Shown here piece by piece: positions 20,200 to 28,136 of a stretch of DNA of 64,000 bases (positions are counted from its first letter, which is position 1; the number at the start of each line of letters is the position of its first letter). Source of the stretch: Deltaproteobacteria bacterium Ga0077550 (GTDB lineage: Bacteria; Myxococcota_A; Polyangia; Nannocystales; Nannocystaceae); the NCBI GenBank assembly GCA_001464385.1, contig LNFB01000212.1, positions 58,880 through 122,879 on the forward strand. Direction: 5' to 3'. Below the pieces are notes generated by a model, which had not been told where the DNA came from, made no database searches, and was given only the letters and a program-made list of their open reading frames with translations. The position numbers and the translations under genes were made by a program.

Positions 20200-20997
20200 A
20201 TGAAACCCAGAATACCGGGCCTGCACTGGCTCGGCGCAGCGGGCTTGCTGCTGGGGTGCCAGGGGTCGGGATCGTTTGCCAAGCTGCAGGAGACCCTCGC
20301 GGGGATCGAGCAGAAGCAAGACAGCATCCTCGCCAAGCTGGACACCCTCGAGCAGAAGGTCGGCCAAGCGCCCGCCCCAGGCAAACCAGGACAAGACCCC
20401 AAGGGCCCGAAGCCGGGCGCGCCCGACCCGAAGGCGACCTACAAGGTCCCGGTGAGCGGTTGGGCCAAGGGCCCCGCCGACGCCAAGGTCACCATCGTCG
20501 AGTGGTCGGACTTCCAATGACCGTTCTGCTCGAGAGTCGGTCCGACTCTCAAGGAACTGTCTGACGAGTACAACCCCCTGCCGATGCACAACCGTGCGCA
20601 GGCAGCCGCCGAGGCCTCCGAAGCCGCAGGCAACCAGGGCAAGTTCTGGGAAATGCACGACAAGATCTTCGAGAACGCCAAGGAGCTGACCGACGAGAAC
20701 TTCGCCAAGTGGGCGGGGGAACTCGGTCTCGACTTGGAGAAGTTCAAGAAGGACATGACCGATCCCGCGCTCAAGAAGAAGATCGCGGATCAGCAGAAGC
20801 TCGGCACGAGCTTGGGTGCACGCGGCACGCCGGCGTTCTTCGTGAACGGCCGGTACCTCAGCGGCGCCCAGCCCAAGGAGGCGTTCAAGGCCATCATCGA
20901 CGAAGAGATGAAGAAGGCCGACGCATTGCTCGCCAAGGGCATCTCCAGGGACAAGGTCTACGAAGAGACGATCAAGAACGGCAAGACCGCGCCGTAG
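20200..20997 (+). CDS. Selenocysteine-containing DsbA-like thioredoxin lipoprotein (Sec encoded by TGA at 20518-20520)
   Basis: A 265-residue lipoprotein disulfide oxidoreductase if TGA is read as selenocysteine. The signal peptide ends in LLLGC (Cys20), a coiled coil covers about 27-54, and a Pro/Lys-rich linker follows. The thioredoxin domain starts near residue 95 with VTIVEWSDFQ; residue 107 is the TGA, followed by Pro-Phe-Cys110, giving a UPFC site where the neighbour has CPFC. After the TGA the same frame runs 158 more codons to TAG, about 75% identical to the neighbour, with the cis-Pro loop RGTPAFFVNG intact. AAGGAG lies 12 nt before the ATG. Relative to the paralogue, ten residues (GDEVRIAFKH) are missing after the active site, which would remove a core strand. 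Alternatives are a pseudogene or a TGC-to-TGA error, but the conserved downstream frame and the SECIS-like hairpin argue against both. Sec-synthesis genes are not in the window. Confidence 0.8.
20518..20550 (+). promoter_or_regulatory. Bacterial SECIS-like element following the in-frame TGA
   Basis: The TGA at 20518-20520 is followed by 18 nt and then GGTCC, the loop of a perfect 7-bp stem: GAGAGTC (20532-20538) pairs with GACTCTC (20544-20550). As I recall the E. coli fdhF SECIS, its loop GGUCU also begins 18 nt after UGA; its bulged stem U is not present here. The stem uses AGA, GGT and ACT codons, unusual in this GC-rich gene set, as if selected for RNA structure. The Cys paralogue has no such hairpin at the same place. 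Confidence 0.75.
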
Positions 20998-21030
20998 ATC
21001 GCCCCTTCGTCCGTCGTTCATCTCCCGCTT

Positions 21031-21069
21031 GCCGCGTGTCCGGGTCCCTCCGGGCGCGCGGCTTTTCGT
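21031..21069 (+). terminator. Rho-independent terminator between the two DsbA-like genes
   Basis: A 13-bp stem (21031-21043 with 21050-21062, two G-U pairs) with a 6-nt loop is followed by TTTTCGTTT. It lies 33 bp after the TAG of the selenoprotein gene and separates its transcript from the next gene. Confidence 0.75.
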
Positions 21070-21120
21070 TTCTCTCCACCCGGGTGTTCCCCACCCACCA
21101 CAGTTCGATAACCAGAGGAG

Positions 21121-21134
21121 TCATGACGTCATGA
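21121..21134. promoter_or_regulatory. 14-bp perfect palindrome over the start codon of the Cys paralogue
   Basis: TCATGACGTCATGA reads the same on both strands and contains the ATG at 21131. It directly follows the AGAGGAG ribosome-binding site. It could be a protein-binding site or a chance product of an upstream ATG-ACG-TCA-TGA mini-frame. Confidence 0.3.
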
Positions 21135-21967
21135 AGAAGAACATCACCACCGGTGCGGTCAGCATCGGCATCGCGCTTTCCCTGATGGTGTCCTGCCAGG
21201 GATCGGGCTCGTTCGCGAAGCTGCAGGAGACGTTGGCGGGCATCGAGCAGAAGCAAGACACGATCTTGGCGAAGCTCGACACGTTGGAGCAGAAGGTCGG
21301 CCAGGCCCCCGCGGCCAAGCCCGGCGCCCCCGACCCGAAGGGCCCCAAGCCCGGCGCGCCCGATCCGAAGGCGACCTACAAGGTCGAGGTCGGCGACGCG
21401 TACTTCAAGGGCGGAGCCGACGCCAAGGTCACGATCGTCGAGTGGTCGGACTTCCAGTGCCCGTTCTGCAGCCGCGTGGTCCCGACCATCGGCGAGATCA
21501 ACAAGGCCTACGGGGACGAGGTCCGGATCGCGTTCAAGCACAACGCCCTGCCGATGCACAACCGTGCGCGTCCGGCCGCCGTCGCCGCCGAGGCCGCGGG
21601 CAAGCAGGGGAAGTTCTGGGAGATGCACGACAAGCTCTTCGCCAACGCGAAGGAGCTGACCGACGAGAACTTCGTGAAGTGGGCCGGCGAGATGGGCCTC
21701 GACGTCGAGCAGTTCAAGAAGGACCTCGCCGACCCGGCGATCGGCAAGAAGGTCGACGACAACCAGAAGCAGGGCACGACCCTCGGCGCCCGCGGCACCC
21801 CGGCGTTCTTCGTGAACGGCCGCTACCTCAGCGGCGCCCAGCCGTTCGACGCCTTCAAGGCGCTGATCGACGAGGAGATGAAGAAGGCCGACGCGCTGCT
21901 CGCCAAGGGCATCGCCAAGGACAAGCTGTACGCCGAGGTGATCAAGGCCGGCAAGACCGCGCCGTGA
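21131..21967 (+). CDS. DsbA-like thioredoxin lipoprotein, cysteine (CPFC) paralogue
   Basis: A 278-residue periplasmic disulfide oxidoreductase of the Thioredoxin_4/DsbA-like family. The signal peptide has lipobox MVSC (Cys22), a coiled coil follows at about 29-56, and a repeated proline-rich linker (KPGAPDPKGP twice) leads to the thioredoxin domain with Cys110-Pro-Phe-Cys113. The strand VRIAFKH, missing in the first copy, is present here. The helical insert has KFWEMHDKLF and the cis-Pro loop is RGTPAFFVNG. AGAGGAG lies 11 nt before the ATG. It is a tandem duplicate of the Sec gene with its own transcription unit. The natural substrates are unknown. Confidence 0.9.
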   Translation: MKKNITTGAVSIGIALSLMVSCQGSGSFAKLQETLAGIEQKQDTILAKLDTLEQKVGQAPAAKPGAPDPKGPKPGAPDPKATYKVEVGDAYFKGGADAKVTIVEWSDFQCPFCSRVVPTIGEINKAYGDEVRIAFKHNALPMHNRARPAAVAAEAAGKQGKFWEMHDKLFANAKELTDENFVKWAGEMGLDVEQFKKDLADPAIGKKVDDNQKQGTTLGARGTPAFFVNGRYLSGAQPFDAFKALIDEEMKKADALLAKGIAKDKLYAEVIKAGKTAP

Positions 21968-21975
21968 TCCCGGGG

Positions 21976-22036
21976 CCTCGAGCCTTCGGGCTCGGGGTTC
22001 GAGACGCCGCGCTGCCCACCTGGGCGCGCGGCGTTT
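21976..22036 (+). terminator. Double hairpin terminator after the Cys paralogue
   Basis: Nine bases after the stop codon, a 9-bp stem with a TTCG tetraloop (21976-21997) is followed by a second hairpin: CGCCGCG (22005-22011) pairs with CGCGGCG (22027-22033), with an inner GCCC/GGGC stem and a short TTT tail. The weak T-run lowers certainty. Confidence 0.55.
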
Positions 22037-22052
22037 CGCGTTGGTTCGCCGC

Positions 22053-23081
22053 TCACTTCGGCGCGAGTGCGGCGGCCTGCTCGATCGTCGCCGCGCAGCG
22101 GAACCCGAAGTGGTGGAACGGGTCGTTGCTCGGCACGTGCGCGCGCCGATAGACGCCGGTCGCCTTCTCGTCCTCCCAGTACCAGGAGCCGCCGCGCACG
22201 ATCTTGTTGCGGGTGCTCGCGCAGGTCGGCTCGCCGCCGCAGGGGCCCCGCGGATCGACGCCCTCGCACGCCGCACCGCAGTGCGCGTAGCTCTTGCTGT
22301 ACCAGTCGTCGACCCACTCCCAAGAGTTGCCGACCATGTCGAACAGGCCGTACACGCCCGCCGGCCGCGAGCCCACGTCCCAGGGCCGACCGGTCTCGGG
22401 CTTGCTGAACTGTTTCTTCAGGCCGCAGCCGCGGCCCGATGCATCGCGATAGATCGCCCGCTCGCAGCTGATCGGATCGTTGCCCCACGGATAGAGCGCG
22501 CCCTCGGTGCCGCGCGCGGCCTTCTCCCACTGCGCCTCGCTGGGCAGGCGCTTGCCGTGGGCCTCGCAGTACTTCACCGCGTCGAACCACGAGACGCCGG
22601 TCATCGGCATGTTCGGGTGGTCGTAGTCGGTGTAGCGCGGACGCGCGTCGTTGCAGCGCTTCTCCTTCTCGCACGCCTCGTACTCGGCGTAGGTCACCTC
22701 GCGCAGGTCCATGTAGAACGTCTGGACCCACACCGTCGATTGCGGGCGCGCGTTCTCGGGGCCGTCGTCCGCGCCGCGCAGGAACGGGCCGCCGTCGATG
22801 CACGCCATGTCGGCCGGGGACTTCTGGTTGCACGGCAGCGCCGGCGTGCCGTCGGGGGCCACGACCGCCGGCTTCGCGGGCACGGCCGGGGCCGGATCCG
22901 GATCCGCGTCCACCGCTGCCGCGGGCGCAGGGCTCGGGGATGGCGTCGAGGTCGGCGGGGCCGCCACGACGACCGGCGCGTCGGTCTGCGCCGCCGGGGG
23001 CGTGGCCGCGCCGCGGTCACATCCCGCGGAGGCGACGAGCACGGGCAGGACGAGGAGCGCGAGGGGGACGCGGCGTCGCAT
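22053..23081 (-). CDS. FGE/sulfatase-modifying-factor-like domain lipoprotein
   Basis: A 342-residue lipoprotein: basic start, hydrophobic core and lipobox SAGC (Cys21), then a Pro/Ala-rich linker of about 60 residues. The SUMF1/FGE-type fold is recognised from PVTGVSWFDAVKYC-like blocks (here MTGVSWFDAVKYCEAHGKRL), LPSEAQWEKAARG, GNSWEWVDDWY and the RGGSW...GFRCA ending. The active-site cysteines that true formylglycine-generating enzymes carry after the GGS motif are absent (YWEDEKATGVYRRA), so it is unlikely to activate sulfatases. Such domains in myxobacteria often work in signalling or binding; the role is unknown. Confidence 0.85.
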   Translation of the reverse strand: MRRRVPLALLVLPVLVASAGCDRGAATPPAAQTDAPVVVAAPPTSTPSPSPAPAAAVDADPDPAPAVPAKPAVVAPDGTPALPCNQKSPADMACIDGGPFLRGADDGPENARPQSTVWVQTFYMDLREVTYAEYEACEKEKRCNDARPRYTDYDHPNMPMTGVSWFDAVKYCEAHGKRLPSEAQWEKAARGTEGALYPWGNDPISCERAIYRDASGRGCGLKKQFSKPETGRPWDVGSRPAGVYGLFDMVGNSWEWVDDWYSKSYAHCGAACEGVDPRGPCGGEPTCASTRNKIVRGGSWYWEDEKATGVYRRAHVPSNDPFHHFGFRCAATIEQAAALAPK

Positions 23082-23153
23082 GGCGACGCGAGCATTAGCA
23101 CCCTGCCCCGCCCCGCGGCCAGCAAGCCGCGCGAGCGGGACTCCACCCCGCGA

Positions 23154-24641
23154 TCAACCGACGACGTCGTAGTGCACGACGCCGACGTCCTGCCAGTGCT
23201 TGTCGTAGCTGCGGCCGCGCCCGGCCACCGCGAACGGGCGCGCGCGCGGCAGCGGCCGGGCCGGGGCGGCGTGGGCGTGCAGGGCGGCGTAGTCGTCGCG
23301 GTCGAGATCCACGGGATCGGCCATCGCCGTGGTGAGGTCGATCGCCGCGGCCGCGGTCTCCCAGCCCGGGACGACGCGCGCGCTCCAGACCTCGGCCGCG
23401 TCGCCGCTGCCGTAGCCGCACAGGGTCAGCGTGCGATCCGTCCACGCGAGTCCGCGACCCTTCGCGTCCCACAGCGCCGCGGCGATCCACGCCGGCAGCG
23501 ACGCGGTGTAGAGGTTGCCGAACTGCCGGACCTCGGCGCGGCCGGCCGCGGTCGCGGCGAGCACGGCCGCGAACTGCGGGTCCTTCGCGAGGGCCTTGGC
23601 CACCGTCGAGGTCCGCGGCAGCGGCTCGAAGTCGGGACCCAGGTTGCGGACGCCATCGCGCAGACGCTTGGCGTCGGCGAGCTCGGCCTGCAGCGCGGCG
23701 AAGCTGACGTCGGTCGCACCGCAGGCGGCCGCGAGCGACTCCGCGTCGCCCGCCGCGACGCACGCGGCGATCCACATGACGCCGAGCGCCGCGAGCGGCA
23801 TGCGATCGTAGGGGCGGTGCATCAGCACCGCCGCCGCGTCGCGGAGCAGCGCCCGCGGATCACCGCCGTGGCGCGCCGACGCCGACTCGAACGCGCGCAG
23901 CACCGCCTCGACGTAGCAGACCGTCGAGTACTTGCCGTTGAACACCGGGAAGTCGTGCTCGCCGCGGCACTGCGCCGGGTACTCGTCCATGAAGTGGCGC
24001 GCGACGGGCTTGCGGAAGTCCCAGCCCCGCTCGTCCGACGAGCTGCCGGCCCGGCGGAGATCGATCTCGAGCAGCCGCGCGCGCGGCTCGACGAGCATCG
24101 CGACCGCGCCCGAGCCCTGCGTCGGCTCGCCCGAGCTGCCGCGCTCGTACTGGGCGATGTCGGCCGCGATGACGATCGCGACCTTGTCCGCGCCGTCGGT
24201 CTGCACGTAGCGCATCGCGGCCTTGACCGCATACATGCCGCCGAGACACGCGTGCTTGACCTCGGGCACCTCGATCGCGCGCGGCAGCGGGGCCCGACCG
24301 GCGCGCACCAGCGCGTCGTCGATCATCCCGCGCACGATCACCGCACCGACGGCGTTGTCGAGGCTCGATTCGGTGCCCAGCGCGATCATGCCGATCGTGC
24401 TCGGGTCGACGTTCTGCGCCTCGATCAGGCGCAGCGCCGCGGCGGCGGCCATCGTGTAGACGTCTTCGTCGGGGCCGGGCATGCGGAACGCATCGCCGAC
24501 GACCGCCGACAACTTCGAGGGGTCGGCCCCCGTCCACTCCGCGAACGCGCGCATCTCGACGCGCGGCCTCGGCAGGTACAGGGAGAACCCGGACAACCCG
24601 GCGCCCACGACATCGTTCGTTCGATCGTTGCTCTCGGACAT
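23154..24641 (-). CDS. Hydroxymethylglutaryl-CoA synthase family protein
   Basis: A 495-residue thiolase-fold enzyme of the HMG-CoA synthase family, which condenses acetyl-CoA with acetoacetyl-CoA or related thioesters. The nucleophile is Cys132 in VKHACLGGMYA. Other family blocks are GLSGFSLYLPR near the N-terminus, ALGTESSLDNAVGA, GSGAVAMLVE and HRPYDRM. The C-terminal region is longer than in a typical HMG-CoA synthase of about 390-420 residues, so the substrate may differ. In myxobacteria such enzymes feed the mevalonate route and isovaleryl-CoA synthesis. The ATG at 24641 follows a TACCCT box by 7 nt. It lies 162 nt after the IcmF gene on the same strand. Confidence 0.82.
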   Translation of the reverse strand: MSESNDRTNDVVGAGLSGFSLYLPRPRVEMRAFAEWTGADPSKLSAVVGDAFRMPGPDEDVYTMAAAAALRLIEAQNVDPSTIGMIALGTESSLDNAVGAVIVRGMIDDALVRAGRAPLPRAIEVPEVKHACLGGMYAVKAAMRYVQTDGADKVAIVIAADIAQYERGSSGEPTQGSGAVAMLVEPRARLLEIDLRRAGSSSDERGWDFRKPVARHFMDEYPAQCRGEHDFPVFNGKYSTVCYVEAVLRAFESASARHGGDPRALLRDAAAVLMHRPYDRMPLAALGVMWIAACVAAGDAESLAAACGATDVSFAALQAELADAKRLRDGVRNLGPDFEPLPRTSTVAKALAKDPQFAAVLAATAAGRAEVRQFGNLYTASLPAWIAAALWDAKGRGLAWTDRTLTLCGYGSGDAAEVWSARVVPGWETAAAAIDLTTAMADPVDLDRDDYAALHAHAAPARPLPRARPFAVAGRGRSYDKHWQDVGVVHYDVVG

Positions 24642-24648
24642 CTCGCGG

Positions 24649-24654
24649 AGGGTA
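24649..24654 (-). promoter_or_regulatory. Putative -10 element (TACCCT) of the HMG-CoA synthase-like gene
   Basis: TACCCT lies 7 nt before the ATG at 24641, matching the TANNNT-before-start pattern and suggesting its own promoter rather than read-through from IcmF. Confidence 0.35.
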
Positions 24655-24803
24655 CGGGATGCGCCGCCCGATCGTCTGGATTTCCTGCGCGTCGATGTGC
24701 TCCGCGGCACATCGTCCGATCCGTCGTCACCGCGCTTACGGCGGTGACAGCGGGACTTCGCCGATGTGTTGCATCGGCGCAACAGTGCGAAACGGCGAGC
24801 GCA

Positions 24804-27800
24804 TCACATCGAGCGGCGGTACTCGCCGCCGACCTCGAACAGCGCCTCGCTGATCTGCCCGAGGCTCGCGACCCGCACCGTCTTCATCAGCTGCGCGAAC
24901 GTGTTCCCGCCCGCCAGCGCCACGGCGCGCAGCTCGGCGAGCGCGGCGGGGGCCGCCTCGGCGTTGCGGGCACAGAAGCCACGCAGCCGCTCGATCTGGG
25001 CGTTCTTCTCGTCGTTCGACGCCCGCGTGAGCTGCAGCGCCGCGGCCTCTTGGTTGGCGTTCTTGTCCGGGTTCTGGAACGTGTTCACCCCGACGATCGG
25101 CAGCGTGCCGTCGTGCTTGAGGTGCTCGTACTTGAGGCTCTCGTCCTGGATCTTGCCGCGCTGGTACTGCCGTTCCATCGCGCCGAGGACCCCGCCGCGC
25201 TCGTCGAGCCGCATGAACTCGTCGAGCACCGCCTCCTCGACGAGCTCCGTCAGCGTGTCGACGATGTACGAGCCCTGCAAGGCGTTCTCGCACTTGGCGA
25301 GGCCCTGCTCCTTCGTGATGATCATCTGGATCGCCATCGCCCGGCGGACGCTCGCCTCGGTCGGCGTCGTGATCGCCTCGTCGTAGGCGTTGGTGTGCAG
25401 GCTGTTGCAGTGATCGTAGTAGGCGAACAGCGCCTGCAGCGTGGTGCGGATGTCGTTGAAGTCGATCTCCATCGCGTGCAGCGACCGACCGCTGGTCTGC
25501 ACGTGGTACTTCAGCTTCTGGCTGCGATCGGCCGCGCCGTAGCGGTCGCGCATCGCGATCGCCCAGATCCTGCGCGCGACCCGGCCGATGACCGTGTACT
25601 CGGCGTCGAGGCCCATCGAGAAGAAGAAGCTCAGGTTCGGCGCGAAGTCGTCGATCGCGAGCCCCCGCGCCAGGTAGTACTCGACCAGCGTGAAGCCGTT
25701 CGACAGCGTGAACGCCAGCTGACTGACGGGGTTCGCCCCGGCCTCGGCGATGTGATAGCCGCTGATCGACACCGAGTAGTAGTTGCGCACGCCCTTGTCG
25801 ACGAAGTACGCCTGGATGTCGCCCATCATCCGCAGCGCGAACTCGGTGGAGAAGATGCAGGTGTTCTGCGCCTGGTCCTCCTTGAGGATGTCGGCCTGCA
25901 CCGTGCCCCGGACCTGGCGCAGCGTCTGGTCGTGCACCGCCTCCCACTCGGCCGGGGTCAGCGCGCGGCCGAGCTCGGCGGTGCGGCGCTCGACCTGCTG
26001 GTCGATCGCGGTGTTCATGAAGAACGCCAGGATGATCGGCGCCGGCCCGTTGATCGTCATGCTGACGCTGGTGTTCGGCGCGCACAGATCGAAGCCGGCG
26101 TAGAGCTCCTTGGCGTCGTCGAGCGTGCACACGCTGACGCCGCTCTCGCCGATCTTCCCGAAGATGTCGGGGCGCTCGCCCGGATCCTGGCCGTAGAGCG
26201 TCACCGAGTCGAAGGCCGTCGACAGGCGCTTGGCCGGCTCGCCCCGCGACAGGTAGTGGAAGCGCTCGTTGGTCCGGCGCGGCCCGCCCTCGCCGGCGAA
26301 CATGCGCTTGGGGTCCTCGCCCTCGCGCTTGAACGCGAACACACCGCCCGTGAACGGGAACTCGCCTGGCGCGCCCTCGAGCAGGCCATAGCGGACCAGC
26401 GCGCCCGGCTCGTCGTCGGCGGGCAGCGCGACCCTGGGCACGCGCAGCTCCGACAAGGTCTCGACCGACGTCGGGTAGCGGACCGTCGCCTCGCGGATCT
26501 TGACCACGTACTCGGGGGCGGCGTAGGCGGTGCGCAGCGCCGGCAGCTCGCGCAGCACCCGACGCGCGTCGGGGGCGATCTGCTCGGCGGCGCGCGCGTG
26601 CTGGGCGTCGAGCCACGCGGCGATCTCGGGCGCGGCGCCCTGGGCCACCGACGCCGCGCGACGCAGCGCCTCGACCTGGCGCACGGCCTCGACCTGCAGG
26701 GCGACGTGGCGCTTGTACGACCGCACCGCGCGGGTGATCTCGCCGAGGTAGCCCGCGCGGTCGCCCGGGATCAGATCGCGGGTCTCGGAGGCGACCGCGA
26801 CCTGCTCGGGCGGGCAGCTCGAGCGCCACTGGGGCGCCGCGATGCTCGACAGCCCGGCACACAGCGCGCCGTAGAGCCCGTTCACGCCGCTGTCGTTGAA
26901 GCGGCTGGCCACCGTGCCGAACACCGGCAGGGTCTCGTCGGAGATCGCGGGATCGAAGATCTTGCGATTGCGCCGCCACTGCTTGCGGACGTCCCGCAGC
27001 GCGTCCTTGCTCCCACGGCGCTCGAACTTGTTGATCGCGGCGAAGTCGGCCAGATCCAGCATCTCGATCTTCTCGAGCTGCGACGGCGCGCCGTACTCGG
27101 CGGTCATCACGTACAGCGTGCGATCGGCCAGCCGCGTGATCTCGGCGTCGCCCTGGCCGATGCCGCTGGTCTCGACGATGACCAGATCGAAGCCGGCGAG
27201 CTTGCACAGCTTGACCACGTCGTCGGTGGCGCGCGACAGCTCGCGGCCTGCGTCGCGGGTCGCCATGGAGCGCATGTACACCCGGTCGCTGCGCAGCGCG
27301 TTCATGCGGATGCGATCGCCCAGCAGCGCGCCGCCCGTGCGACGGCGCGTCGGATCGACCGAGATCACGGCCAGCCGGTGCTGCGCGTGATCGCGGACGA
27401 ACCGGCTGATGAGCTCGTCCACGAGCGAGCTCTTGCCCGCGCCGCCGGTGCCGGTCACGCCGAGGGTCGCGACCGACGGCAGCGCGGCGCGGCCGATCGC
27501 GGCGCGCAGGGCCGCCGCCGACTCGTCGTCCTGCTCGAGCACGGAGACGAGGCGAGCGAGGCGCACCGCGAAGCCCTCGGGCTCGCGCAGCCGGGCCAGC
27601 TCCGCCAGCGGATCGGCGGGCGCGGTCGAGAAGTCCGCGCCGCGCATGATCTGATCGATCATCCCCTGCAGGCCGAGCGTGCGACCGTCCTCGGGGCTGA
27701 AGATCCGCGAGACGCCGTAGGCGTGCAGCTCCTCGACCTCGCGGGGGACGATGACACCGCCGCCGCCGCCCCAGATCGTGATGTGCCCCGCGCCCTTGCG

Positions 27801-28136
27801 GAGCAGGAGATCGCGCATGTACTTGAAGTACTCGACGTGACCGCCCTGGTAGGAGCTGAGCGCGATCGCCTGCGCGTCCTCCTCGATCGCCGCGTCGACG
27901 ACCTCCTCGGCCCCGCGGTTGTGCCCGAGGTGGATCACCTCGGCGCCCGACTGCTGGAGGATGCGACGCATCACGTTGATCGCCGCGTCATGGCCGTCGA
28001 ACAGCGCCGCGGCCGTGACCACGCGAACCTTGTGTCGGCAGCGATACGCTTCACCCTCGGCGTCGCCACGGGATCGGGCGCCGCCACTGGGGATCGGAGC
28101 GTTGGGATCGACGACGTGCACCGCGGCGGAGCTCAT
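24804..28136 (-). CDS. icmF: Fused isobutyryl-CoA mutase-type enzyme (IcmF)
   Basis: An 1110-residue coenzyme B12 enzyme in which three parts are fused. The B12-binding domain (about 36-165) has DGHDAA with the cobalt-ligand His49. The G-protein chaperone domain has P-loop GTGGAGKSS at 229-237, then SVDPTRRRTGGALLGDR and the GTPase NKFERRG. The mutase TIM-barrel (from about 570) has FPFTGGVFAF, NTSVSMTINGPAP, NTCIFSTEF and ISISGYHIAEAGANP. The order B12-GTPase-mutase and the NTCIFSTEF block are IcmF features, not methylmalonyl-CoA mutase. IcmF rearranges isobutyryl-CoA to n-butyryl-CoA, and some convert isovaleryl-CoA. The ATG at 28136 gives the family length of about 1100; the longer frame is not supported. 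Confidence 0.93.
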   Translation of the reverse strand: MSSAAVHVVDPNAPIPSGGARSRGDAEGEAYRCRHKVRVVTAAALFDGHDAAINVMRRILQQSGAEVIHLGHNRGAEEVVDAAIEEDAQAIALSSYQGGHVEYFKYMRDLLLRKGAGHITIWGGGGGVIVPREVEELHAYGVSRIFSPEDGRTLGLQGMIDQIMRGADFSTAPADPLAELARLREPEGFAVRLARLVSVLEQDDESAAALRAAIGRAALPSVATLGVTGTGGAGKSSLVDELISRFVRDHAQHRLAVISVDPTRRRTGGALLGDRIRMNALRSDRVYMRSMATRDAGRELSRATDDVVKLCKLAGFDLVIVETSGIGQGDAEITRLADRTLYVMTAEYGAPSQLEKIEMLDLADFAAINKFERRGSKDALRDVRKQWRRNRKIFDPAISDETLPVFGTVASRFNDSGVNGLYGALCAGLSSIAAPQWRSSCPPEQVAVASETRDLIPGDRAGYLGEITRAVRSYKRHVALQVEAVRQVEALRRAASVAQGAAPEIAAWLDAQHARAAEQIAPDARRVLRELPALRTAYAAPEYVVKIREATVRYPTSVETLSELRVPRVALPADDEPGALVRYGLLEGAPGEFPFTGGVFAFKREGEDPKRMFAGEGGPRRTNERFHYLSRGEPAKRLSTAFDSVTLYGQDPGERPDIFGKIGESGVSVCTLDDAKELYAGFDLCAPNTSVSMTINGPAPIILAFFMNTAIDQQVERRTAELGRALTPAEWEAVHDQTLRQVRGTVQADILKEDQAQNTCIFSTEFALRMMGDIQAYFVDKGVRNYYSVSISGYHIAEAGANPVSQLAFTLSNGFTLVEYYLARGLAIDDFAPNLSFFFSMGLDAEYTVIGRVARRIWAIAMRDRYGAADRSQKLKYHVQTSGRSLHAMEIDFNDIRTTLQALFAYYDHCNSLHTNAYDEAITTPTEASVRRAMAIQMIITKEQGLAKCENALQGSYIVDTLTELVEEAVLDEFMRLDERGGVLGAMERQYQRGKIQDESLKYEHLKHDGTLPIVGVNTFQNPDKNANQEAAALQLTRASNDEKNAQIERLRGFCARNAEAAPAALAELRAVALAGGNTFAQLMKTVRVASLGQISEALFEVGGEYRRSM

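Noticed and set aside
20200..20997. Reading the first DsbA-like gene as a simple pseudogene split by a nonsense mutation
   Set aside because: The 158 codons after the TGA remain in frame and closely conserved, and the hairpin is at the spacing expected of a SECIS. The missing 10 codons are a real caution but do not outweigh this, so the pseudogene reading is kept only as an alternative.
21991..22036. tRNA-like GGTTCGAGAC sequence after the Cys paralogue
   Set aside because: It resembles a T-loop, but no acceptor, D or anticodon arms can be drawn; the hairpins around it are better explained as a terminator.
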